From Streptomyces sp. NBC_00247 (GTDB lineage Bacteria; Actinomycetota; Actinomycetes; Streptomycetales; Streptomycetaceae), in NCBI RefSeq assembly GCF_036188265.1, contig NZ_CP108093.1:6849001-6913000 (forward strand): a DNA stretch of 64,000 nt, in the 5' to 3' direction. Positions within the stretch are counted from its first letter, which is position 1; each line of letters begins with the position of its first letter. This document shows, piece after piece, positions 34,201-41,224 of the stretch. Made by a program: the position numbers and the translations under genes. Below the pieces are notes generated by a model, which did no database searches, had not been told where the DNA came from, and saw only the letters and a program-made list of their open reading frames with translations.

Positions 34201-36993
34201 GCGTGCTCCTCCTCACTGGTGGCGCTCCACCTCGCGGCGCAGGCGCTGCGCTCGGGCGAGTGCGACCTGGCGCTCGCGGGCGGAGTCGCCGTGATGGCCT
34301 CGCCGTCGGGGATGGTCGCCACCTCCCGGCACCGGGCGTTCGCCCCCGACGGCCGCGTCAAGGCGTACGCGGCCTCGGCGGACGGCACGAGCTGGGCCGA
34401 GGGCGTCGGGCTGCTGCTGGTGGAGCGGTTGTCGGACGCGCGGCGGCTCGGCCACCGGGTGCTCGCGGTGGTACGCGGCTCCGCGGTGAACCAGGACGGC
34501 GCGTCGAACGGGCTGACCGCCCCCAACGGGCCGGCCCAGCAGCGGGTCATCCGCCAGGCGCTGGCCACCGCGGGCCTCGGCCCCCACGACGTCGACGCGG
34601 TGGAGGGGCACGGCACCGGCACCACCCTCGGCGACCCCATCGAGGCCCAGGCGCTGGTGGCCGCGTACGGCGCCGGGCGCCCCGAGGGCCGGCCGCTCTG
34701 GCTCGGCTCGCTCAAGTCCAACATCGGCCACACCCAGGCCGCCGCCGGAGTGGCCGGCGTCATCAAGATGGTGCAGGCCATGCGGCACGGCGTGCTGCCC
34801 CGGACGCTGCACGTCGACACGCCCTCGCCCGACGTGGACTGGGCCTCGGGCGGGGTACGCCTCCTCACCGAGGAACGCCCCTGGCAGGCGGACGGCCGGC
34901 CGCTGCGCGCGGGCGTCTCCTCCTTCGGCGTGAGCGGCACCAACGCGCACGTCATCCTCGAACAGCCCGGCCCCGAGGCGAGCGCCCCCAAGGACGCCCC
35001 GCCGAGCGCCTCCCCCGACACCGCACGCACCGAGGACGCCGCCCCGCTGCCCTGGGTGCTCTCCGGCCGGACCGCGCAGGCCGTCTCCGACCAGGCCGCG
35101 CGTCTCCTGGAGCTGCTCGACCGTCCCGGCCGGGCCCCGGCCACCGCCGATACCGCTCACGCACTCCTCACCGACCGCTCGCGCTTCGACCACCGGGCCG
35201 TCGTGGTCGCCGCGGGCCGCGACGGCCTCGCGGACGGCCTGAGCGCGCTCGTACGGAGCGAACCCGCCGGGAACCTCGTCCGCGGAACCGCCTCCGAAGG
35301 CACCCGCACGGTCTTCGTCTTCCCCGGCCACGGATCGCAGTGGGCCGGGATGGCGCGGGGGCTCCTCGACACCGCGCCGGCCTTCGCAGCGCGCATCGAG
35401 GAGTGCGCCGGAGCGCTGGAACCCCTGGTCGACTGGTCGCTCACCGATGTCCTGCGGGAGGTCCCGGGCGCACCCGGCCTGGACCGGGTGGACGTGGCCC
35501 AGCCCGCCCTGTGGGCCGTACTGGTGGCACTGGCCGCCCAGTGGCAGGCCTACGGCGTGAGGCCGGACGCGGTGGTCGGGCACAGCCAGGGCGAGGTGGC
35601 CGCCGCATGCGTGGCGGGCATCCTCACGCTGGAGGACGCCGCCCGCATCGTCGTCGAGCGCAGCCTGATCCTGGCCGGGCTCGTCGGGAGGGGCGGCATG
35701 GCCTCCCTGGCGCTGCCGCTCGCCGAGGTCGAGCAACGGATCGCGGCCTGGCCGGGACGGCTCTCGGTGGCGACGGTCAACGGCCCCTCGGCCGCCGTGG
35801 TCGCCGGGGACGAGGCGGCACTCGACGAACTGCTCGCCGCATGCGAGGCACGCGGCGAGCGTGCCCGCCGCATCAGGGCGGCGACCGTCGCCGGACACTC
35901 GCCGGTGATCGACGAGGTGAAGGACGCGCTCCTCGAACGCCTCGCGTTCGTCACGCCCCGCGAGGGCGAGATCCCGCTCTGGTCGACGGTCACCGCCGCG
36001 CTCGCCGGACCCGGGGAGCTCGACGCGGAGTACTGGTACCGCAACATCCGGCAGACGGTTCGGTTCGCCCCCGTCGTGAAGGACCTGCTCGCCGACCGCT
36101 GCACCGTCTTCATCGAGGTCAGTCCGCATCCGGTGCTCACCAGCAGCATCCAGGACACCGTGGACGAGACCGGGGGCGCCGATGTCGCGGTGACCGAGAC
36201 GCTGCGCCGGGACCACGGCGGACTCGACCGCTTCCTCACCTCCGCCGCGGTCGTCCACGCCCGCGGCGTACGGGTGGACTGGTCCCCGGCGTTCGAGGGC
36301 CGACGGGCGGGCGGGGCGGAGCGCGTGGATCTGCCCACCTACGCCTTCCAGCGCCGGCGCTACTGGCTGGACGCGGGCACGGCCGCCACCGGGCCGCTCG
36401 CAGGGGCCTCCGGCCTCGCCCGCGGCCAGGACGAGGAGGAGGGCCGGCGGGAGCGGCAGGGCCCGGAGTCACGGTTCGCCGCCCTGTCACCCGCGGCCCG
36501 CGCCGAGGCCCTGCTCGACCTGGTGGTACGCCAGACGGCCGAGGTGCTCGGACACGAGGACGCCGGGGAGATCGGCGCGGACCACGCCTTCAAGGGGCTC
36601 GGCCTGGAATCGCTGACCGCCGTCGATCTGCGCAACCGGCTGGCCGCCGCAGTCGGCGTACGGCTGCCGGCGACCCTGGTCTTCGACCATCCGACCCCTG
36701 CCGCTGTCGCCGCGCACCTCGCCACCCTGCTGCCCGACGCCCCTTCCCCGACGGCGGATCCGGCGGCGGGCCGAGGCTCCGCGGAGGACGCCCTCGCCCT
36801 GCTGGAACAGGCCGTGCCCGGTACCGGCCCCCTCGACCCGGACGGAACCGAACTGCTCTCCCGGCTGCGCGCGTTGGTGGCCCGATGGGACACCGGCCGG
36901 CCCGCGCCCGAGGAGAGGGACGCCGAGGAGATCGACCTGGACGAGGCCACCGACGAAGAGCTCTTCGAGCTGATGGACAGCGAGGCGCGATGA
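28252..36993 (+). CDS. Type I modular polyketide synthase 2: modules 2 and 3
   Basis: 2913 aa from the ATG at 28252; the frame is open to 28051, but the N-terminal coiled-coil docking helix (MNDSRMRYLLERVTAELHE) marks the real start. Module 2: KS (Cys205), AT (Ser659 in G-H-S-Q-G-E, Y759-A-S-H762: methylmalonyl-CoA), DH (from about 943; His975 and Asp1143 present, but the Gly of HxxxG is Asp979), KR (T-G-G-L-G-L-L-G near 1443, L-D-D 1530-1532 so B-type, Tyr1587), ACP (Ser1751). Predicted product: a 2-methyl-2-enoyl unit. Module 3: KS (Cys1985), AT (Ser2445 in G-H-S-Q-G-E but V2546-A-G-H2549 in place of YASH, the pattern of ethyl/alkylmalonyl ATs), ACP (Ser2787 in the unusual G-L-E-S-L). No reductive domains, so a ketone remains. 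The acidic C-terminus docks to PKS3. Its stop overlaps a 33-codon frame. Confidence 0.97.
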   Translation: MNDSRMRYLLERVTAELHETRKKLRDAEEGGQEPVAIVGMGCHFPGGIDSPEDLWRLVSEGGDVVGDFPDNRGWDTSVLFDADPDRPGTSSTRRGAFLAAPGDFDTDFFGISPREALATDPQHRLLLETAWETFERAGIRPDTLRGSSTGVFVGSNGNDYAPPAGAVPEDLEGYIVVGNAASVASGRISYTFGFEGPAVTVDTACSSSSVALHLAVRSLRSGECDLALAGGVTVMTTPSTFVEFSRQHGLAADGRCKAFAGAADGTGWSEGAGLLLVERLSDARRLGHRVLAVIRGTAANQDGASHGLTAPNGPAQQRVIRQALADARLTAGQVDAVEAHGTGTTLGDPIEAQALLATYGQEHTEDAPLWLGSVKSNIAHTQAAAGVAGVIKMVQAMRHGVLPKTLHLDEPSPHVDWASGAVSLLADHRPWPETGEPRRAGVSAFGMSGTNTHIILEQAPEPAPADSGPAGEPHDGTEPTAVPLLLSARTPAALAARAADLAAYLRTGPDTAAVVRELVAGRTAFEERAVVVGATGAELIAGLDALASGESAPGSVRGTATGGERRTVFVFPGQGSQWTGMARELLDTAPVFADSIDACARALEPWTNWSLTDVLRGAEHAPDHDRVDVVQPALWAVMVSLAELWTSYGVRPDAVIGHSQGEIAAAYVAGALTLEDAARVVALRSRAIGALSGGGGMVSVVLPLAEAETAIAPWGGRISVATVNGPTAVVVAGEPTALDEFIAAAERDGVRTRRVPVDYASHSAQVETIREELLTALAPVAPRAARVPLLSTVTGDWLDTTTMDARYWYTNLRQTVLFEPAVRKLLAEGHDVFVEASPHPVLTSAVQETAEAAHPDAEAVVTGSLRRGEGGQARFLTSLAEAQVRGVAVDWNPALAGPRPSASAPDDLAGLPTYPFQRQRFWLESASARAADVPGLGLRAAGHPLLGASLRPAEGDGLLLTGRVSVRTHPWLADHTVLDRVLVPGTALVELAVRAADEAGRDTVEELVIEAPLVLPPGEALQIQVAVAAPDEDGRRAVSVHSRPQDAADGAGWTRHATGHLTRTAGPARSEAAPVSWPPPGATALPLDGLYDRLADSGVAYGPRFQGLRAAWRLGDEVFAEIALDGEEESAAGEFGVHPALLDASFHAASLGASPQAGPDEVLLPFAWNGVRLHASGATALRVRLAPTADGGLSLDATDPAGAPVVSIDSLVYRPVAAARLTSGPGAAEPLYRLDWTPLPLAAPASGPFALLRPEGAVSRYADPEASLRFRDPAEAAAAVRAGGSLPGPVLYEVPADPRLEDGTPPPARARATLERVLALVQEWLSHPELDSVPLALVTTGAVSAVGESPDLTTAAVWGLLRSAQSEHPGRFLLIDTERVEQGVPPGASDLAAALATALDTGETQLALRAGTAHAPRLVPASTESAQTGRTWYFGPPEGTVLVTGGLGLLGKLVARHLVTEHGVRHLLLTGRRGLATPGAPEFTAELTALGAEVTVAAADAADREALRAVLDGIPAAHPLTGIVHAAGTLDDGVVGSFTPDRLATVLRPKADAAWNLHALTRDAPLCAFVVFSSAAGVLGVPGQGNYAAANTFLDALVAYRRAHGLVGTSLAWGLWEESGELTAHLDDTDHRRNARHGTRALTTPEGLALLDAAGAAADALLVPVALRHGAEPGQIPPVLRDVVRTRRPVARQAAGTSGSTLAARLLPLGAAEREELLADVVRAEAATVLGRSDRDSIASGRAFKDLGFDSLTAVDLRNRLGAASGLRLSPTLVFDHPTPQSLARFLLAELLGGHPEPAAPAPVTVPSADADDPVVIVGMSCRLPGRVASPDDLWDLVSQGGDAITPWPADRGWDNENLFDEDPDEPGRTYTQHGGFLHEAAEFDAGFFGISPREALATDPQQRLLLESSWEAFERAGIAPDSLRGSRTGVFVGVMYNDYASRLRELPPELEGYVHNGSAASVASGRISYTYGFEGPAVTVDTACSSSLVALHLAAQALRSGECDLALAGGVAVMASPSGMVATSRHRAFAPDGRVKAYAASADGTSWAEGVGLLLVERLSDARRLGHRVLAVVRGSAVNQDGASNGLTAPNGPAQQRVIRQALATAGLGPHDVDAVEGHGTGTTLGDPIEAQALVAAYGAGRPEGRPLWLGSLKSNIGHTQAAAGVAGVIKMVQAMRHGVLPRTLHVDTPSPDVDWASGGVRLLTEERPWQADGRPLRAGVSSFGVSGTNAHVILEQPGPEASAPKDAPPSASPDTARTEDAAPLPWVLSGRTAQAVSDQAARLLELLDRPGRAPATADTAHALLTDRSRFDHRAVVVAAGRDGLADGLSALVRSEPAGNLVRGTASEGTRTVFVFPGHGSQWAGMARGLLDTAPAFAARIEECAGALEPLVDWSLTDVLREVPGAPGLDRVDVAQPALWAVLVALAAQWQAYGVRPDAVVGHSQGEVAAACVAGILTLEDAARIVVERSLILAGLVGRGGMASLALPLAEVEQRIAAWPGRLSVATVNGPSAAVVAGDEAALDELLAACEARGERARRIRAATVAGHSPVIDEVKDALLERLAFVTPREGEIPLWSTVTAALAGPGELDAEYWYRNIRQTVRFAPVVKDLLADRCTVFIEVSPHPVLTSSIQDTVDETGGADVAVTETLRRDHGGLDRFLTSAAVVHARGVRVDWSPAFEGRRAGGAERVDLPTYAFQRRRYWLDAGTAATGPLAGASGLARGQDEEEGRRERQGPESRFAALSPAARAEALLDLVVRQTAEVLGHEDAGEIGADHAFKGLGLESLTAVDLRNRLAAAVGVRLPATLVFDHPTPAAVAAHLATLLPDAPSPTADPAAGRGSAEDALALLEQAVPGTGPLDPDGTELLSRLRALVARWDTGRPAPEERDAEEIDLDEATDEELFELMDSEAR

Positions 36994-37091
36994 ACCAGGA
37001 CCGATCGGCGGGTGAGCGACTCGCGCTGCACCAAGGGTATTTCGTCACAGGAGCACGGACCATGGAGGAGGTGACCGGTCGTGGCCGATGA
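36990..37091 (+). CDS. 33-residue coupled mini-ORF between PKS2 and PKS3
   Basis: An ATG at 36990 overlaps the PKS2 stop (ATGA), and the frame ends with TGA at 37089-37091, 11 bases inside PKS3. It fills the 87-bp gap exactly. The peptide (starting MNQDRSAGERLALHQGYFVT) has no recognisable domain. The GGAGGAGG that serves PKS3 lies inside it. It may carry ribosomes from PKS2 to PKS3, be a real peptide, or be chance. Confidence 0.4.
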   Translation: MNQDRSAGERLALHQGYFVTGARTMEEVTGRGR

Positions 37092-40000
37092 GGAGAAGCT
37101 GCGCAGCTACCTCAAGCGCGCGCTCGCCGAGAACCGGGAAGCGCAGAAGCGCTTGCGGGAGGTCGAGTCCGGCCTCCGGGAGCCGATCGCCGTCGTCGGC
37201 ATGAGCTGCAGGCTGCCGGGCGGGGTGGACTCGCCCGAGGCGCTCTGGGAGCTGGTGGCCGCGGGCGGCGACGCGGTCGGACCCTGGCCCGAGGACCGCG
37301 GCTGGGACCACGAAGCTCTCTACGACCCCGATCCCACCCACCCCGGCACCAGTTACGCCCGGCACGGCGGATTCCTCTACGACGCGGCCGACTTCGACGC
37401 GGAGTTCTTCGAGATGTCACCGCGCGAGGCGCTCGCCACCGATCCGCAGCAGCGGCTGCTGCTGGAGTCGTCCTGGGAGGCGTTCGAGCGGGCCGGGATC
37501 GCGCCGGACTCCCTGCGCGGCAGCCGCACCGGCGTCTTCGTCGGCCTGACCGCGCAGGACTACCACCACCGCCTGGCCGAGGTACCGGCCGACTTGGAGG
37601 GGTACCTCGGCATCGGCAACCTCGCCAGTGTGGCGTCGGGGCGCATCTCCTACACGTACGGGTTCGAGGGTCCGGCGGTGACGGTGGACACGGCGTGCTC
37701 CTCCTCGCTGGTGGCGCTCCACCTCGCCGTACAGGCGCTGCGCTCGGGGGAGTGCGACCTCGCGCTCGCGGGCGGGGCGACCGTGATGTCCACCCCGGCC
37801 GGCTTCGTGGAGTTCTCCCGCCAGCGCGGCCTGTCGCCGGACGGCCGGTGCCGCGCGTACGGCGCCGGGGCGGACGGCACCGGCTGGGCGGAGGGCGTGG
37901 GCCTCCTGCTGGTGGAGCGGTTGTCGGACGCGCGGCGGCTCGGCCACCGGGTGCTCGCGGTGGTACGCGGCTCCGCGGTGAACCAGGACGGCGCGTCGAA
38001 CGGCCTGACCGCCCCCAACGGGCCGGCCCAGCAGCGTGTCATCCGGCAGGCGCTGGCCGCCGCGGATCTCGCCCCGCACGACGTCGACCTGGTGGAGGGG
38101 CACGGTACCGGCACCACCCTCGGCGACCCGATCGAGGCCCAGGCGCTCCAGGAGATCTACGGAAGCGGCCGGTCCGAGGACGCCCCGCTCTGGCTCGGTT
38201 CGCTCAAGTCCAACATCGGACACACGGCCGCCGCCGCCGGAGTGGCCGGACTGATCAAGGCGGTGCAGTCGATCCGCCACGGCGTCCTGCCGCAGTCCCT
38301 GCACACCGGCACGCCCACCCCGCACGTGGAGTGGGCGGGCGGCGGGGTGCGGCTGCTGGACGAGGCCCGCCCGTGGCCGGAGACCGGACGTCCCCGCCGG
38401 GCCGGCGTCTCCGCCTTCGGCGTGAGCGGGACGAACGCCCACGTCATCGTCGAGGAGGCCCCCGCCGCACCGACCGCGGACTCTCCGACCGCGGACTCTC
38501 CGGGTACGGACTCTGCGGGTACGGACTCTCCGGGAACGGACGGGAGCGAGCCGGGCGAGGACGCCGGGTCCCGCGCCACCGGTGTGCTGCCCTGGCTGCT
38601 CTCCGCCAGGTCGGCGCAGGCCCTGCGGGAGCAGGCGGCCCGGCTGGCGGAGCTGCTGGAGTCCCGCCCCGGACTCGACCCGCTCGACGTGTCCTGGTCG
38701 CTGGCCACCGCCCGCACCGCGCACCCGCACCGCGCCACCGTGGTCGCGGCGGACCGTCGCGAGCTCCTCGCCGGGCTGCGGGCACTGGCCGACGGACACT
38801 CCTCGGCCGCCGTCGTCGGTGCCGGGGAGGATCTTCCCCGCACCGCACGCACCGGCCGCACCGCCTTCCTCTTCACCGGACAGGGCAGCCAGCGGGCCGC
38901 CATGGGGCGGGAGCTGCACGAGCGGTTCCCCGCCTACGCCCGCGCCTTCGACGAGGTGGCCGCAGCGCTCGACCGCCACTGCGAGGGCCACCTCTCCCAG
39001 CCGGTGCGCGAGGCCGTGCTGTCCGCCGACCGCGGCGGACTGCTCGACCGGACCGAGTACGCGCAGCCCGCCCTCTTCGCCGTGGAGGTCGCGCTCTTCC
39101 GGCTGCTGGACACCTGGGGCGTGCGGCCCGACCTCGTCGCGGGGCACTCGATCGGCGGGCTCGCCGCCGCCCACGTGGCCGGGGTGCTCTCCCTGGACGA
39201 CGCCGCCGCCCTGGTCGCGGCGCGCGGGCGGCTGATGCAGGCGCTGCCGCCCGGCGGTGCGATGGCGGCGGTCGAGGCGACCGAGGAGGAAGTCGCCGAG
39301 GAACTCGCCGGGGCGGGGGAGACCGTCGCGATCGCCGCGGTCAACGGTCCCCGCTCGGTGGTCGTCTCCGGAGACGAGGAACCCGTGCTCGCCGTCGCCG
39401 CCGCCTTCAAGGCCCGCGGTCGCAGAACCTCCCGGCTGCGGGTGAGCCACGCCTTCCACTCGCCCCGTATGGACCCGATGCTGGACGAGTTCCACCGCAC
39501 GGCGAAGGCGCTGCGGTACGAAGAGCCCGCCGTCCCCGTGGTCTCCGACCTGACCGGCGCCCCCGCCACGGCGGGGGAGCTCGGCACGGCGGACCACTGG
39601 ACCGAGCACGCCCGGCGGCCGGTCCGCTTCCTCGACGTGGTGCGGGAGCTGCGCGCGTCCGGGGCCACCCGGTTCGTCGAGATCGGGCCGGACGCCGTCC
39701 TCACCGGGCTGGCCGCCGACATCCTGACCGTCCAGGCTCCCGACGCGGCGTCGCCCGCCGTCCTGGTGCCCCTGCTGCGCGGCGGCCGGCCCGAGGCGAC
39801 GACCTTGCTGACGGCGTTGGCCCGCCTCCACGCGGACGGGGTGCCGGTCGACTGGCGGGCCGTCTTCGAGGGCCGCGCGCCGCGCACGGTAAACCTGCCC
39901 ACCTACCCCTTCCAGCGCCGCCGCCACTGGCTCGATGCCACCGTGACCCGCGGCACGACCGGCGCACCCCTGCTCACCGCTCCCGAGCCTCCCGCCGCGG

Positions 40001-41145
40001 GGCCGAGCTGGGCCGAGCGGCACGCGGAGCTGTCCGGGACCGCCCTCGACACCGCGCTGCTCGACCTCGTCACGGCGGAGGTGTCGTCCGTCCTCGGGCA
40101 CGCGGCACCCGACGCGGTGGCGCCCGACCGGGCCTTCGTCGAAGTGGGCCTGGACTCGCTCTCCGCCGTCGAACTGCGTACCAGGCTCGCCGCCCGCACG
40201 GGCCTGACCCTCGCAGGGGCGCTCACCATCCGTTACCCCGAACCCACTTCTCTTGCCCAGCACTTGGGCGAGCTCATGCGGGCGCGGCACCGGCCGAACG
40301 CTTCCGCCGAGGGGCCCCTCACCGCGCTCTACCTGCGGCTGTGCGCCGCGCAGGAGATCGCCGCGGCCACCGAAGTGGCAGTGGCCGCCTCGCGGTTGAG
40401 GTCCACCTTCGGCCCGGCGGACCGTGCCCGCCACGCCGTCGAACCCGTGGTACTGGCCGAGGGCGACGCACGCACCGCACTGGTCTGCTTCCCCGCCCTC
40501 ACCGCCCTGTCCGGGCCGCACGAGTACGCCCGCTTCGGCCAGTCGCTGCACGGCGTACGCGACGTCTTCGCCGTCCCCGCGCCCGGCTACCGGGAAGACG
40601 GCGCACTGCCCGACTCGGCAAAGACGTTCGTGGCCATGCAGGCCGACGCGGTACAACGCCTAGTGGGAGAAAGGCCGTTCGCCATGCTGGGGCGGTCCCT
40701 GGGCGGCTGTGTCGCCCACGCGGTGACCGAGGAACTCGAACGGCGCGGCACCCCGCCGACGGGCCTGGCGATGGTGGACACCTACCCGATGGACACCGCG
40801 TCCCTGCCGGGAATGGAGTGGTGGATGCCCGCCATGATCAACGCAATGGTCGACCGGTTCGACGCCTTCGACCTCGGGCTCACCGACAACGGCATCACCA
40901 CGATGGGACGTTACCTCCGCACCTTCGGCACCTGGCAGCCGAGGCCGGTCACCACCCCCACCCTGCTGCTCCGCGCCGAAGCGCCGCTCCCCGGGACTCC
41001 GGACGACCCCGCGGGCGGCACCCGAGCCTTCTGGCGGCTGCCGCACGAGACCGCCGACGTCCCGGGCGACCACTTCTCCGTACTGGAGGAGCACTCGGCG
41101 ACCACCGCGGCCGCCGTCGAGACGTGGCTGAGCCCCCGGGACTGA
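37081..41145 (+). CDS. Type I modular polyketide synthase 3: module 4 and thioesterase
   Basis: 1354 aa from a GTG at 37081 with GGAGGAGG upstream. An N-terminal docking coiled coil (EEKLRSYLKRALAENREAQ) precedes KS (Cys206), AT (Ser690 in G-H-S-I-G-G, HAFH 790-793: malonyl-CoA), ACP (Ser1026 in G-L-D-S-L) and a terminal thioesterase (about 1125-1350) with triad Ser1206 (G-R-S-L-G-G, where G-H-S-x-G is commoner), Asp1233 and His1331. With modules 3 and 4 both lacking KR, the TE receives a 3,5-diketo thioester, which can cyclise through the C5 enol to a 4-hydroxy-2-pyrone; lactonisation on the module 1 hydroxyl is the other option. KS4 DNA is locally identical to KS3. The KS-AT linker has T-D-S-P-G repeats. 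Confidence 0.97.
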   Translation: MADEEKLRSYLKRALAENREAQKRLREVESGLREPIAVVGMSCRLPGGVDSPEALWELVAAGGDAVGPWPEDRGWDHEALYDPDPTHPGTSYARHGGFLYDAADFDAEFFEMSPREALATDPQQRLLLESSWEAFERAGIAPDSLRGSRTGVFVGLTAQDYHHRLAEVPADLEGYLGIGNLASVASGRISYTYGFEGPAVTVDTACSSSLVALHLAVQALRSGECDLALAGGATVMSTPAGFVEFSRQRGLSPDGRCRAYGAGADGTGWAEGVGLLLVERLSDARRLGHRVLAVVRGSAVNQDGASNGLTAPNGPAQQRVIRQALAAADLAPHDVDLVEGHGTGTTLGDPIEAQALQEIYGSGRSEDAPLWLGSLKSNIGHTAAAAGVAGLIKAVQSIRHGVLPQSLHTGTPTPHVEWAGGGVRLLDEARPWPETGRPRRAGVSAFGVSGTNAHVIVEEAPAAPTADSPTADSPGTDSAGTDSPGTDGSEPGEDAGSRATGVLPWLLSARSAQALREQAARLAELLESRPGLDPLDVSWSLATARTAHPHRATVVAADRRELLAGLRALADGHSSAAVVGAGEDLPRTARTGRTAFLFTGQGSQRAAMGRELHERFPAYARAFDEVAAALDRHCEGHLSQPVREAVLSADRGGLLDRTEYAQPALFAVEVALFRLLDTWGVRPDLVAGHSIGGLAAAHVAGVLSLDDAAALVAARGRLMQALPPGGAMAAVEATEEEVAEELAGAGETVAIAAVNGPRSVVVSGDEEPVLAVAAAFKARGRRTSRLRVSHAFHSPRMDPMLDEFHRTAKALRYEEPAVPVVSDLTGAPATAGELGTADHWTEHARRPVRFLDVVRELRASGATRFVEIGPDAVLTGLAADILTVQAPDAASPAVLVPLLRGGRPEATTLLTALARLHADGVPVDWRAVFEGRAPRTVNLPTYPFQRRRHWLDATVTRGTTGAPLLTAPEPPAAGPSWAERHAELSGTALDTALLDLVTAEVSSVLGHAAPDAVAPDRAFVEVGLDSLSAVELRTRLAARTGLTLAGALTIRYPEPTSLAQHLGELMRARHRPNASAEGPLTALYLRLCAAQEIAAATEVAVAASRLRSTFGPADRARHAVEPVVLAEGDARTALVCFPALTALSGPHEYARFGQSLHGVRDVFAVPAPGYREDGALPDSAKTFVAMQADAVQRLVGERPFAMLGRSLGGCVAHAVTEELERRGTPPTGLAMVDTYPMDTASLPGMEWWMPAMINAMVDRFDAFDLGLTDNGITTMGRYLRTFGTWQPRPVTTPTLLLRAEAPLPGTPDDPAGGTRAFWRLPHETADVPGDHFSVLEEHSATTAAAVETWLSPRD
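38470..38543. repeat. About five tandem 15-bp units in the PKS3 KS-AT linker
   Basis: Units CCGACCGCGGACTCT (38470, 38485) and CCGGGTACGGACTCT-like (38500, 38515, 38530) encode P-T/G-T-A-D-S repeats in the linker after KS4. The 15-bp period is the same as in the PKS1 linker although the sequence differs. Confidence 0.85.
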
Positions 41146-41224
41146 ACCCGCACGGCGGCCCGGCGGCACCACCGCGCCGAACCACCGCATCCCGCACCGA
41201 AAGAACACGAGAGAGAAGAACACG

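Noticed and set aside
37417..40656. 1079-residue frame antisense to PKS3
   Set aside because: Shadow of the PKS reading frame; no ribosome binding site or domain.
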